Shown: positions 14,109-22,208, counted from the first letter of the stretch. The stretch: 27,855 bases of DNA from DATGYC01 sp035298385 (GCA_035298385.1 DATGYC010000009.1:1-27855); one strand, 5' to 3'. A program made the numbers and translations. Notes: generated from the letters alone by a model not told the origin.

Positions 14109-15233
14109 ATGGTCATATTTGATAACGTGAGCAAGGTCTATCCGGGCGGCCAGAAGGCCGTCGATTCGCTCTCCCTTACGATCAATCCAGGCGAGTTCGT
14201 CTGTTTTATCGGTCCGTCTGGTTGTGGCAAGACCACGACGATGAAGATGATCAATCGGCTGCATGAACCGACGTCGGGCACCCTCACCGTCGACGGCAAG
14301 GATATCATGGCCATGGATCCGGTCGAACTGCGGCGCTCGATCGGCTACGTGATTCAACAGGTCGGGCTCTTCCCGCACATGACGATCGCCCAGAACGTCG
14401 AGCTAGTCCCGAAGCTGTTGGGCTGGCCCGCTGAGAAGTGCCGCCAGCGGGTGGATGAGCTCCTGCCCTTGGTCGGACTCGATTCGGCTCAATACCGGGA
14501 CCGCTTCCCGCGGGAGCTCTCGGGCGGTCAGCAGCAGCGAATCGGTGTGATTCGGGCCCTGGCGGCGGAGCCGGACCTGATCCTGATGGATGAGCCATTC
14601 GGGGCGCTCGATCCGATCACCCGTGAGGCGCTTCAGGACGAGTTGAAGAAGCTCCAGGCGAAGCTGAAGAAGACGATCATCTTCGTCACGCACGACATGG
14701 ACGAGGCGCTGAAGCTGGCCGACCGGATCGTGGTGATGAAGGCTGGTCGGGCACACCAGGTTGCGACCCCGGAGGAGCTCCTGCGTCACCCGAAGGATGA
14801 GTGGGTCGCCCAGTTCATCGGGCGGGACCGTCTGACCGATCGACCGGAGCTGCTGACCGTACAGGAGGTCATGATCCGCAAGGTGGTCACGGTCGATCCG
14901 GACCACGGTCTGGCGGAGGCGGTCGCGACGATGCGCCAGCGCCGGGTCAATTCGCTCCTGGTCACGGATCCGGATGACCGCCTGCTCGGCCTGATTACGG
15001 CCTCCGAGATCGACCTGGCCCGCAAGGGGCGTGTTGCCGATGTGATGCGGACCGAGGTGGCGACGCTTACCCCAGATGAGTCGGCGCAGGTCGCCTTTGA
15101 GCGGATCCTGCTGGAGCACCTGGACTTCCTGCCGGTCGTGGAGGCGGACCGCAAGGTGGTTGGACTGATCACCCGGACCTCCCTGGCCGATGCACTCTCG
15201 CGTGCCATCTGGAAGGATGGAGGTGTCGCCTAG
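14109..15233 (+). CDS. opuCA: Glycine betaine/carnitine/choline ABC transporter ATPase OpuCA (with CBS domains)
   Basis: ATPase of the OpuC-type compatible-solute importer, 374 aa. It has Walker A GPSGCGKT (35-42), Q-loop VIQQVGLFPHM, signature LSGGQQQR (137-144), Walker B LILMDEPFGALDP (157-169) and the switch His in FVTHDMDEAL. Two C-terminal CBS domains (about 250-305 and 310-366) are a known site for ionic or c-di-AMP control in OpuCA proteins. The frame is open from ATG 14082, but ATG 14109 is the likely start: AGGAGG lies 5 nt upstream, and the product then begins like Bacillus OpuCA (MVIFDNVSKVYPGG). It is the first gene of a four-gene operon, and its stop overlaps the next start. Confidence 0.96.
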   Translation: MVIFDNVSKVYPGGQKAVDSLSLTINPGEFVCFIGPSGCGKTTTMKMINRLHEPTSGTLTVDGKDIMAMDPVELRRSIGYVIQQVGLFPHMTIAQNVELVPKLLGWPAEKCRQRVDELLPLVGLDSAQYRDRFPRELSGGQQQRIGVIRALAAEPDLILMDEPFGALDPITREALQDELKKLQAKLKKTIIFVTHDMDEALKLADRIVVMKAGRAHQVATPEELLRHPKDEWVAQFIGRDRLTDRPELLTVQEVMIRKVVTVDPDHGLAEAVATMRQRRVNSLLVTDPDDRLLGLITASEIDLARKGRVADVMRTEVATLTPDESAQVAFERILLEHLDFLPVVEADRKVVGLITRTSLADALSRAIWKDGGVA

Positions 15234-15877
15234 TGGAGGCACTCCTTCGTCTGTTGAGCCAGCCACGGGTGCAGCAGGATCTGCTTGTGCAGATGGGCCG
15301 CCACCTGACGTTGGCGGGTTCCGCTGTTCTGCTGGCGATTCTGGTGGCGGTGCCGCTGGGGGTCTTCCTGACCCGGGCGCCCCGTTTCGCCCAGCCGGTG
15401 ATGACCGTGGTGGGCCTGCTGCAGACCCTGCCATCCGTAGCGCTCCTCGCCTTCATGATCCCGGTCCTCGGGATCGGCTGGCAACCATCTCTGGCAGCCC
15501 TGCTGCTCTACGCCCTGCTGCCGATCCTCCGGAACACCTACACGGGCATCACCGGTGTCGATCAGGCCCTGCTGGAGGCGGGCCGCGGGATGGGCATGAC
15601 CCCTCGGCAGCTGCTCTGGCAGGTCGAACTGCCGATGGCCTTCCGGGTGATCATGAGCGGCATTCGGGTCAGTACCGTTCTGATCATCGGTTGGACGACC
15701 CTGGCCGCCTTCGTCGGGGGCGGCGGGCTGGGTGAGGTCATCCTGACCGGCTTCGCCATGGTCTCGCCAGCCCACATTCTGGCGGGTGGCGTCCCGGTCA
15801 CGCTCTTGGCTCTGCTGGCCGACTGGGGCCTGGGGCGCCTGGAGCGCCGATTGACACCGCGCGGCCTGCGCGTTTAG
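15233..15877 (+). CDS. opuCB: OpuC-type compatible-solute ABC transporter permease (OpuCB)
   Basis: 214-aa integral membrane permease with several hydrophobic spans. The EAA loop is LLEAGRGMGMTPRQLLWQVELP, starting near residue 113. The GTG start overlaps the opuCA stop by one base (TAGTG), and GGAGGTG lies upstream within opuCA, so translation is coupled. Fused-free, short permeases of this size are typical for OpuC/OpuB systems, where two permeases pair with one binding protein. Confidence 0.94.
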   Translation: MEALLRLLSQPRVQQDLLVQMGRHLTLAGSAVLLAILVAVPLGVFLTRAPRFAQPVMTVVGLLQTLPSVALLAFMIPVLGIGWQPSLAALLLYALLPILRNTYTGITGVDQALLEAGRGMGMTPRQLLWQVELPMAFRVIMSGIRVSTVLIIGWTTLAAFVGGGGLGEVILTGFAMVSPAHILAGGVPVTLLALLADWGLGRLERRLTPRGLRV

Positions 15878-15892
15878 CTCGGGAGGGATTCG

Positions 15893-16540
15893 ATGGAGAC
15901 CTTGCGCTACATGATCCAGCAATCAGATCAGATCTTGCGCCTGACCGGTGAGCATCTGCTCATCGCCCTCTCAGGCGTGCTCTATGCCCTCTTGATCGGC
16001 ATTCCGATCGGGCTCTTGATCATCCGGTACAAGCAACTACGAGAGCCGGTCCTCTGGGTGGTCAACGCCCTGCAGACCGTCCCGGCGCTCGCCCTGGTGG
16101 GTTTCCTGATGATCTTCACCGGGTTGAGCCGGACGACCGGCGTGCTGGCGATCCTCTGCTACGGCCTGATGCCGATCATCCGGGCGACCTATACCGGCGT
16201 CACCGGTGTCGACCCCGCCCTGATCGAAGCCGGACGAGGCATGGGCATGACTCGCTGGCAGCTTCTGCGCCTGGTCCAACTGCCGCTTGCCTTGGCCGTC
16301 ATGCTGGACGGCTTCCGGGTGGCGACTGTGATCGGCATCGGTACGGCGGCGATCATGTCCTTGGCTGGCTCTGGCGGCTTGGGTCAGCTGATCTTCGCTG
16401 GTATCGATCGGGTCCAAGACAAGATGATCCTCGCGGGCGCCCTGCCAGCCGTCCTGTTGGCGGTTCTGGCCGAAGTCGGCATCGCCTACCTGGGGCGTCA
16501 GCTAACCCCCAGGGGAATCCGGTCCCTCACTAATAAGTAG
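15893..16540 (+). CDS. opuCD: OpuC-type compatible-solute ABC transporter permease (OpuCD)
   Basis: 215-aa second permease, clearly paralogous to OpuCB: shared VNALQTVPALALVGF-type segment, TYTGVTGVDPALIEAGRGMGMTRWQLL with the EAA loop near residue 112, and a C-terminal LGRQLTPRG. The ATG is 6 nt after GGGAGGG and 15 nt after the opuCB stop. In Bacillus subtilis the binding protein gene lies between the two permeases; here the permeases are adjacent. Confidence 0.93.
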   Translation: METLRYMIQQSDQILRLTGEHLLIALSGVLYALLIGIPIGLLIIRYKQLREPVLWVVNALQTVPALALVGFLMIFTGLSRTTGVLAILCYGLMPIIRATYTGVTGVDPALIEAGRGMGMTRWQLLRLVQLPLALAVMLDGFRVATVIGIGTAAIMSLAGSGGLGQLIFAGIDRVQDKMILAGALPAVLLAVLAEVGIAYLGRQLTPRGIRSLTNK

Positions 16541-16560
16541 TAGAGAAGGAGTTTGATCGA

Positions 16561-17469
16561 ATGAAGGCTCCTCGATTGATGGCCCTGGCGCTCTCTTGCG
16601 TGACCGCACTTGGTATCCTGGCCGGTTGCAGCGGCAGCGCGGCTAAGGCGGGCTCGATTACGATCGGTTCGAAGGATTTCACGGAGTCGATCGTCCTGGG
16701 TGAACTGGTCGCCCAGTATGTCGAGAAGAACAGTGATATCAAGGTAACGCGTAAGTTGAACCTGGGCGGTACCACCGTTAACTTCGATGGCATCAAGAAG
16801 GGCGACCTGGATCTGTACGTGGAGTACGATGGGACGGGCTACGGGGTTCACCTGAAGCACACGGATCCGATCACCAATCCGGATGCGATCTATGATCAGG
16901 TGAAGAAGGAGTTTGAGGAGAAGTACAAGCTGACCTTCACCAAGCCGTTCGGCTTCAATAATACCTACGCCCTGGCGATGCCGAAGACGGTCGCTGAGCA
17001 GTACGGTATCAAGACCTACTCCGACCTGGCTAAGCACTCGGACAAGCTGGTCTTCGCTACAACCAACGAGTTCATGGGCCGGGAGGCGGACGGCTTTGAG
17101 CCGCTTGCCAAGACTTATGGCTATCACTTTAAGGACGTCAAGAAGATGCAGACCGGTCTGCGCTATAAGGCGATCGAGCAGAACGAGGCGCAGGTGATGG
17201 ACGCCTATGCCACGGACGGCAAGCTGGCCGAGTTCGGCATGGTGCTGCTGCAGGACGACAAGAAGTTCTTCCCGCCGTACAACGGGGCGCCCCTGGTCCG
17301 GATGGAGACGCTGGAGAAGAACCCGGGCTTGAAGGATCTGCTGGATAAGCTGGGCGGCCAGATCAAGGACGGCGAGATGCAGCAGTTGAACTACCGGGTT
17401 GAGGTGAAGGCCGAGCCGGTGGAGAAGGTGGTGGAGGAGTTCCTGAAGTCTAAGGGTCTGGTCAAGTAG
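16561..17469 (+). CDS. opuCC: Glycine betaine/carnitine/choline-binding lipoprotein OpuCC
   Basis: 302-aa substrate-binding lipoprotein. Its signal peptide ends in the lipobox LAGC with Cys23 as the lipid anchor. The mature part is an OpuAC-type quaternary-ammonium-binding domain starting ITIGSKDFTESIVLGELVAQ. It contains the family segments NLGGTTVNFDGIKKGDLDLYVEYDGTGY and, later, DAYATDGKLAEFG. The many Tyr and Phe residues fit an aromatic cage for betaine-like ligands. It is the last gene of the operon, ATG after AAGGAG. Which osmolyte is bound cannot be read from sequence. No convincing terminator hairpin is visible right after the stop. Confidence 0.94.
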   Translation: MKAPRLMALALSCVTALGILAGCSGSAAKAGSITIGSKDFTESIVLGELVAQYVEKNSDIKVTRKLNLGGTTVNFDGIKKGDLDLYVEYDGTGYGVHLKHTDPITNPDAIYDQVKKEFEEKYKLTFTKPFGFNNTYALAMPKTVAEQYGIKTYSDLAKHSDKLVFATTNEFMGREADGFEPLAKTYGYHFKDVKKMQTGLRYKAIEQNEAQVMDAYATDGKLAEFGMVLLQDDKKFFPPYNGAPLVRMETLEKNPGLKDLLDKLGGQIKDGEMQQLNYRVEVKAEPVEKVVEEFLKSKGLVK

Positions 17470-17802
17470 GGGAGGGATTGGTCTCTTGGACAGGTAGGGT
17501 CTTCGAGTTCTTTTTACGGGGATTAGGGGATTATGGGGATTTTTACTTGGATTATTGACACTGGCGGTTGGAGATGGGGCATTTGTAACGTGCGATGAGT
17601 CATTCACTAAGTAGGATGGATCATTTGCCATGAATGGGTCCCCCCATCAGAAGAGTCCCCGCTAGCCCCCCATACCAGGTCATCCCCCCAATCCCCTCAA
17701 TCCCCCAAAAAAGAGAGTGACCACCCGCTCCACCCACAGAGAGGTTCCTCACATCTCAGGCGCGAATCACTTAGGACTCTCCCCTTTGGAGGCCAGTCCA
17801 AG
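17470..17802. other. 333-bp intergenic region with long imperfect terminal inverted repeat
   Basis: No gene is supported here. The region holds three GGGGAT(T) units at 17518-17540 and a complementary C-rich set at 17682-17706 (ATCCCC, AATCCCC, AATCCCC), which could pair over about 20 bp with small bulges around a loop of about 140 nt. Further C-runs lie at 17640-17676. A lone TTGACA at 17555-17560 lacks a good -10. A GGAGG at 17788-17792 serves the next gene. It may be a structured RNA, a MITE-like remnant with inverted ends, or a G-rich structure. Confidence 0.5.
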
Positions 17803-18687
17803 ATGGAACTGCAAGGAAAGCGGGCTCTGATCACCGGCATCACCGGAACCGTCGGCAGTCGGATTGCGCATCGGCTTCTCGCCGAAGGCATGACGGTGCG
17901 AGCGCTGGTGCGGCGCCCCACGATTCCCGAGTTCACCGACTCAACCGTCGAGTGGGTCCAGGGCGATATCACGAACGCGGAGTCAGTACGGGCCGCCATG
18001 GACGACGTCCAGGTTGTGATCCACGCTGCCGCCTACATCGGGGCCGATCCCGATCTCTCCGAACGCACCAACATCCAGGGTACGCAGATCATGCTCGACG
18101 CTGCCCTGCAGGTCCGGCCGGAGCTCTTCGTGCATATCTCCACGATCTCCGTCTACGACCTCTACAACGAGACCTCGTTTGACGAGACAGCACCCCTCTG
18201 TCCCGACCCCAAGAATCCGTACCAGGCCACCAAGACGGAGGCCGAGCGGCGGGTCTGGCAGGCGAGTGAGGCGGGGCTTCCCGTGCTGGTCATCCGCCCA
18301 TCCAACGTCCTGTCGATCCACCCGACCTCCTATTGGGGGCCGATCGCCCTGCAGAAGATGGCGGAGGGCGCCGTCCGCTGGCACCCGGATGGACTCTTCC
18401 CGTGGGTCCACGTTGAGAACCTGGTCGATCTGACCTTGCTGGCCATGCGGCGCCCGGCGGCGGTTGGACAGGCTTACACCGCCGTCGATGGGGAAGTCTC
18501 GAACACCGACTACTGGGGCCGGATCGCCCAGCTGGTCGGCAACGCCCAGGCGCCCGATGGCGTTCTGCGGCGCTGGCACTTCTCGGCCGCAAAGGCCCGC
18601 AAGTTAGGCTGGCAGACCCGGGTCACCTATGAGGAAGCGATGGTGGAGCTAGAGGCGTACGCCCGCGCCAACGGATACCCGCAGTAG
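17803..18687 (+). CDS. Extended SDR family NAD(P)-dependent epimerase/dehydratase-like protein
   Basis: 294-aa extended short-chain dehydrogenase/reductase. The N-terminal NAD(P)-binding Rossmann fold carries TGITGTVG (residues 11-18), GDIT (54-57) and HAAAYIG (74-80). The active site has the catalytic pair Y140-x3-K144 in NPYQATKTEAE, and the preceding HISTISVYD contains the usual Ser/Thr. PSNVL (278-type substrate region) and the C-terminal half resemble NAD-dependent epimerases and 3-beta-HSD-like enzymes. The substrate (sugar nucleotide, flavonoid-like or steroid-like) cannot be told. The ATG follows GGAGG by 10 nt. It is monocistronic, ended by a hairpin shared with phoU. Confidence 0.88.
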   Translation: MELQGKRALITGITGTVGSRIAHRLLAEGMTVRALVRRPTIPEFTDSTVEWVQGDITNAESVRAAMDDVQVVIHAAAYIGADPDLSERTNIQGTQIMLDAALQVRPELFVHISTISVYDLYNETSFDETAPLCPDPKNPYQATKTEAERRVWQASEAGLPVLVIRPSNVLSIHPTSYWGPIALQKMAEGAVRWHPDGLFPWVHVENLVDLTLLAMRRPAAVGQAYTAVDGEVSNTDYWGRIAQLVGNAQAPDGVLRRWHFSAAKARKLGWQTRVTYEEAMVELEAYARANGYPQ

Positions 18688-18711
18688 AACAGCAAGGTCC
18701 AACCAAAGCAG

Positions 18712-18740
18712 AATCCCCTGGGGCAGAGCCTCAGGGGGTT
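18712..18740. terminator. Bidirectional terminator between the SDR gene and phoU
   Basis: AATCCCCTG-GGC-aga-GCC-TCAGGGGGTT forms a stem with one mismatch, with T or A runs on both sides, between the two convergent genes. Confidence 0.8.
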
Positions 18741-18745
18741 TCGTA

Positions 18746-19402
18746 TTACTGGTTCAACTCCGCCCGCTGGCCGGTGGCTAGGTAGATCAGCCACTCGCCC
18801 AGGTTGGTCGCATGGTCGCCAATCCGCTCGACCGCCCGCCCGGCGAAGAGAAGCTGGACGCCCTGCATCACCTTCGTCGGATCCTTCGACATCAGGTCGG
18901 TCAGGTCGCAGATGACCTTCTTGTAGAGCGCATCGACCTCATGGTCCATGGCGATCATCTTGAGCGCCCGCTCCTTGTCCCGGCTGACGAAGGCCGAGAC
19001 AGCGTCTGCGACCATCTGCTGGGCGATCCGGGCCATCTCTGGGATGTCGACCAGCGGCTTGATCAGGTCGTTCTCCTGGATCCGGAGCGTCACGCGGGCG
19101 ATCTCTACGGAGTGGTCCGCAATCCGCTCCAGGTCCGTCACGATCTTCAGCGTGGCCATCACCTGGCGCAGGTCAGAGGCCATCGGCTGCTGGAGCGCCA
19201 TCAGATGCATGCAGGACTGCTCGATCTGCATGTTCATCTCGTTGATGGTCGCATCGTTGTCGACCACCTCACGGGCCAGGTCCATATTTAGGTCCTCCAG
19301 GGCGGCCACGGCCTTGGCGATCGACTCCTCGACCATCAGGCCCATCCGGCGAACCTCACGCATCAACTGATCCAGTTCATAATGAAATGCGTTGCGGGAC
19401 AT
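18746..19402 (-). CDS. phoU: Phosphate signalling protein PhoU
   Basis: 218-aa helical protein of two PhoU repeats that links the Pst transporter to PhoR and dampens the Pho response. Each repeat has the metal-binding E-x3-D motif: TDLERIADHSVEIAR in the first and AVERIGDHATNLGEW in the second. The frame opens at a GTG (19423), but ATG 19402 has AGAGGGGA 7 nt upstream and matches the usual start (MSRNAFHYELDQLMREV). It lies away from the pst operon at 1-5490. Immediately upstream on the same strand is a decayed pstB, showing that a pstB-phoU neighbourhood once existed here. Its current promoter was not identified. Confidence 0.96.
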   Translation of the reverse strand: MSRNAFHYELDQLMREVRRMGLMVEESIAKAVAALEDLNMDLAREVVDNDATINEMNMQIEQSCMHLMALQQPMASDLRQVMATLKIVTDLERIADHSVEIARVTLRIQENDLIKPLVDIPEMARIAQQMVADAVSAFVSRDKERALKMIAMDHEVDALYKKVICDLTDLMSKDPTKVMQGVQLLFAGRAVERIGDHATNLGEWLIYLATGQRAELNQ

Positions 19403-19446
19403 GTAGGAATCCCCTCTCTGCACGAGCCGGCTTGGCTGGTGATGGA

Positions 19447-19649
19447 ATGGAAGAAGGCGGTCATCACCGCCACGCGGGCCGCCCTCTGCATGTTGTGGGT
19501 CACCATCGCAATGGTGGAGAACGATCTACAATCTCATTTAGATTGCCCGCGGAGACCAGGCCAATCCGATACCGAAGCGCCACCGGGTGGACGCTAACTC
19601 CGTACAGATTTACGCCGCGGCAATCAATTTCTCCTGTAGTTCGTGTGCC
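19447..19649 (-). pseudogene. Decayed pstB remnant upstream of phoU
   Basis: Minus-strand translation of this gene-free stretch gives two PstB pieces in different frames. From 19649: GTRTTGEI, then GVNLYG, then HPVALRYRIGLV, matching the PstB segment after Walker A (compare RKRIGMV in the intact copy). From 19515, in a shifted frame: TIAMVTHNMQRAARV and MTAFF, matching the PstB H-loop region (TIVIVTHNMQQAARVSDYTAFF in typical PstB). About 100 residues between them, including LSGGQ and Walker B, are missing, and TGA/TAA stops interrupt other frames. The intact pstB is at the left edge of the window, so this is a second, dead copy. The stretch 19650-19710 continues with weaker similarity (SLF near the expected STF after Walker A) and the palindrome CCCGGGCGCCCGGG at 19691-19704. 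Confidence 0.8.
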
Positions 19650-19710
19650 AAGTCTTCTCTCCCGCATAGATCCGTAGTGAATAGAGACGCCCGGGCGCCC
19701 GGGGAATTCC

Positions 19711-20520
19711 TTATTGGCCGGTCAGTTCCCGCCAGCACTGGGCCAGGTTCGCCTTGTGGAGCGAGGCGTACGATTCAGGCTTGACGCCAGCGGGGAGCAG
19801 GGGTTCAACCGAGCACCGCTTCTGAATCTCTGGCAGGTCACAGCCGGCCATCACCAGGAACTGGACCTGGCCGAGCGTCTCTTCGATGTAGGTGGCGGTC
19901 TGGGCCAGCAACTCCGGGCCGCCGGGGCGCCCGTGCGAGGGGATCACCCGCTTCACCCCAGCCCGTTCCCAGCGCCGGAGCCCAGCCGCCCAGTCAGCGA
20001 TCTGGCCAAACTCGTTTAGGTAGGGCACCGGGACCTCGGCCGTGTCCCCTGCCAGAACCAGTTCGTGGTCGGGCACGTACAGCAGAAGGGCATCCGAGCA
20101 GTGCCCGGGCAGGTGATGCAACTGAAGGGTGAAGCCGCCCAGGTCGACCTGCATGCTCTGCTCGAAGGTGATCTGGGGCGGGATGAGCACTGAGCCGTCG
20201 AACTCGGTGGGCATCTCGGCTCGCTTCGTGGCCAGTTCCCGAGCCTCGGTCTCCGACCGGAGCCGCTCCCCGGTTAGGCGGTGACCGATGATCGGGGCGC
20301 CCGGAAAGGCAGCGGTGCCCCAGCAGTGATCCCAGTCCGCATGGGTGTAGATCACCAGATCAGTCGAGCCAAAGGGAGTCATGTCAGCGGGGCGAATCAG
20401 GGTATCGATGACGGCGGTCAGGGCCGTGCCAGTCAGCTTGACGGCAGCGACGGGGTACGTGGAGCCGGGCATCGCCCGGGTTAGCAGATCTAATCCGGGC
20501 TGGATCGTCTCAAGTTGCAT
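19711..20520 (-). CDS. MBL-fold metallo-hydrolase
   Basis: 269-aa metallo-beta-lactamase-fold hydrolase. Metal ligands are visible in order: H60-A-D62-W-D64-H65 (THADWDHCWG), H140 in HHLPGHCSDA, D159 in LAGDTAEVP, and H196 in IPSHGRPG. This full set supports a binuclear zinc or iron site. It could be a glyoxalase II-like thioesterase, a lactonase or another MBL hydrolase; the substrate is not predictable. The frame extends upstream to 20586, but ATG 20520 with AAAGGATGG upstream gives a normal MBL start (MQLETIQPGLDLL). It diverges from the acetyltransferase at 20635, and no clear promoter was found in the 114-bp gap. Confidence 0.88.
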   Translation of the reverse strand: MQLETIQPGLDLLTRAMPGSTYPVAAVKLTGTALTAVIDTLIRPADMTPFGSTDLVIYTHADWDHCWGTAAFPGAPIIGHRLTGERLRSETEARELATKRAEMPTEFDGSVLIPPQITFEQSMQVDLGGFTLQLHHLPGHCSDALLLYVPDHELVLAGDTAEVPVPYLNEFGQIADWAAGLRRWERAGVKRVIPSHGRPGGPELLAQTATYIEETLGQVQFLVMAGCDLPEIQKRCSVEPLLPAGVKPESYASLHKANLAQCWRELTGQ

Positions 20521-20634
20521 GGATCCCATCCTTTCATCTACTCCGAGGTTCAACGGTTCGTCCGTCTTACCCTCTTGGTGAAACATTTGGAGTTATCGGT
20601 ACGTCTATATCTTGCTATAGGGGGTTATTACGAC

Positions 20635-21570
20635 ATGGACTGGAAGCTACGGCCCGTCGGGCCGGATGACTATGAAGCGGTGACGATGATACGGAACCAG
20701 ATCCGCCCTGAGCCGATGACCGTGGCTGAGATGGTCGATGCCGATCGCGCCAGATTCAACGAGCCTGCCTACATTCGCCTGGTCGCTGAACGGGACGGGA
20801 AGGTCGTCGCCCACGGCTGGACCGGCGCCAACGATGGACTGCCAGAGGGGATGGTCGGGACTGGGGTACAGGTGGACCGGGCCCATCGGGGCCAGGGCGC
20901 CGGTGAGGCGCTGCTGGTGGCGCTGGAAGAGCACGCCCGGGCCGGGGGCGCCCAGGCCCTCGAGGCGATGATCCGCGGTGAGGATGATGCGTCCTACGAG
21001 TGGGCGCTGAAGCGGGGCTACTACCTCTACCGACAGCGGACTGAGGCGACCCTTGACCTGACCACCTTCGATCCGAGTCCCTTCGCAGGCGCCATTGAGC
21101 GCGCAACCGGGACCGACGTCACCTTTATCGGTCATGATGGGCTCCTACCGGACCCGCTCCTGCGCGGCGCCTACGAGGTTGACAAGGCGACCACCGCTGA
21201 TGTCCCTGGCTACGGCGACTCCGCCTTCCCTACCTATGAGAAGTGGGTCTCGGAGATGGAGCCTTACTTCACGCGTACCTATTTTGTCCTCGCCATGGAT
21301 GGCGAGCGGGTGGTCGGCCTCTCGACCCTGGAGCGGAGCGGGCAGGGTGACGGCGCCACTACCGGTATGACCGGGGTCCTGCGCGAGTATCGTGGCCGGG
21401 GGATCGCCCTGGCGCTGAAGCTGCAGAGCATTGCGGAGGCGCAGCGGCTAGGCCTCATCCGGATGCGGACGAACAACGACCCGGACAATCCGCCCATGCT
21501 CGCGGTCAACCGGAAGCTCGGCTACGTCTTCATCCCCGGTCCCCGGCGGATGCGAAAGAATCTGGGATAA
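20635..21570 (+). CDS. Double-GNAT-domain N-acetyltransferase (copy 3)
   Basis: 311-aa protein homologous to the tandem pair at 7664-9560: an N-terminal GNAT with HRGQGAGEALLVALEEHA and a C-terminal GNAT with YRGRGIALALKLQSIAEAQ and MRTNNDPDNPPMLAVNRKLGY. It is more diverged than copies 1 and 2 are from each other in the N-terminal half. The start is ATG 20635 (MDWKLRPVGPDDYEAV), matching the N-terminus of copy 2; the frame is open further upstream to 20515 but that part overlaps the divergent promoter region. The ribosome binding site is weak (AGGGGG, 11 nt). The substrate is unknown. Confidence 0.83.
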   Translation: MDWKLRPVGPDDYEAVTMIRNQIRPEPMTVAEMVDADRARFNEPAYIRLVAERDGKVVAHGWTGANDGLPEGMVGTGVQVDRAHRGQGAGEALLVALEEHARAGGAQALEAMIRGEDDASYEWALKRGYYLYRQRTEATLDLTTFDPSPFAGAIERATGTDVTFIGHDGLLPDPLLRGAYEVDKATTADVPGYGDSAFPTYEKWVSEMEPYFTRTYFVLAMDGERVVGLSTLERSGQGDGATTGMTGVLREYRGRGIALALKLQSIAEAQRLGLIRMRTNNDPDNPPMLAVNRKLGYVFIPGPRRMRKNLG

Positions 21571-21692
21571 ATCCGGCGGCGAACCCATTGCGGAGTTGGA
21601 ACGTAGCCGTTTCCAGCCGTCACGATTAGCCGGGCGCCTCGTCCAAAGAGACGTGCTCCCAACCTCTTCCCTCCACGAAAGGAGAGACCGAC

Positions 21693-22208
21693 ATGTCGAA
21701 CGAGCGTGCCGGCGCCTTCATCTTTAAGGGCGCCCCCTGCACCCTGGTTGGTCCCGCGCTGAAGGCCGGCGACAAGGCCCCTGCCTTCACCGCCACTGCC
21801 AATGATCTGTCCACCTTTGATTCCGCCTCGGTGGCTGGGCAGAAGCTGATCATCTCGGTCGTGCCGTCGCTGGACACCGGCGTCTGCGACGCGCAGACCC
21901 GCCGCTTCAATCAGGAGGCCGCCAACCTGGAGAACGTCGCTGTGCTGACCATCTCCATGGATCTGCCCTTCGCCCAGAAGCGCTGGTGCGGCGCCGCTGG
22001 CATCGACAAGGTCGTCACCCTGTCGGACTACAAGGACGGCTCCTTCGGCACCGCCTATGGCACGCTGATCAAGGAGTGGCGCCTGGAGGCCCGCGCTGTC
22101 TTCGTCGTCGACTCGACCGGGACCATCACCCACGCCGAGTACCTACCGGCCGCTGGTGAGCACCCGAACTACGAGGCCGCCCTCGAGGCTGTCCGCGCTG
22201 CCAAGTAA
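21693..22208 (+). CDS. tpx: Thiol peroxidase (atypical 2-Cys peroxiredoxin, Tpx)
   Basis: 171-aa peroxiredoxin that reduces hydrogen and organic hydroperoxides with electrons from thioredoxin. The peroxidatic site is VVPSLDTGVCDAQTRRFN with Thr62 and Cys65. The resolving Cys99 lies in QKRWCGAAG, 34 residues later, exactly the Tpx spacing. The N-terminal segment F-KGAPCTLVG-LKAGDKAPAF is also typical. The ATG follows AAGGAGAG by 8 nt. It is monocistronic, ended by a strong hairpin. Confidence 0.96.
   Translation: MSNERAGAFIFKGAPCTLVGPALKAGDKAPAFTATANDLSTFDSASVAGQKLIISVVPSLDTGVCDAQTRRFNQEAANLENVAVLTISMDLPFAQKRWCGAAGIDKVVTLSDYKDGSFGTAYGTLIKEWRLEARAVFVVDSTGTITHAEYLPAAGEHPNYEAALEAVRAAK

Noticed and set aside
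17640..17712. C-run series as a CRISPR-like or tandem repeat array.
   Set aside because: The units vary in length and spacing, with no constant repeat of 20 or more bases and no cas genes.
19382..19597. 71-codon plus-strand ORF opposite the start of phoU.
   Set aside because: It overlaps phoU and the pstB remnant on the other strand, with no ribosome binding site or family resemblance; the minus-strand PstB fragments explain the sequence.
19691..19704. Palindrome CCCGGGCGCCCGGG after the MBL gene as a terminator.
   Set aside because: It would leave almost no loop and lacks a T run; it is better seen as one of the many GGGCGCCC occurrences in GC-rich sequence.
20521..20634. TTATCG-N17-TATAGG as a promoter for the acetyltransferase at 20635.
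   Set aside because: The -35 and -10 matches are weak and would leave a leader of about 10 nt; not strong enough to annotate.
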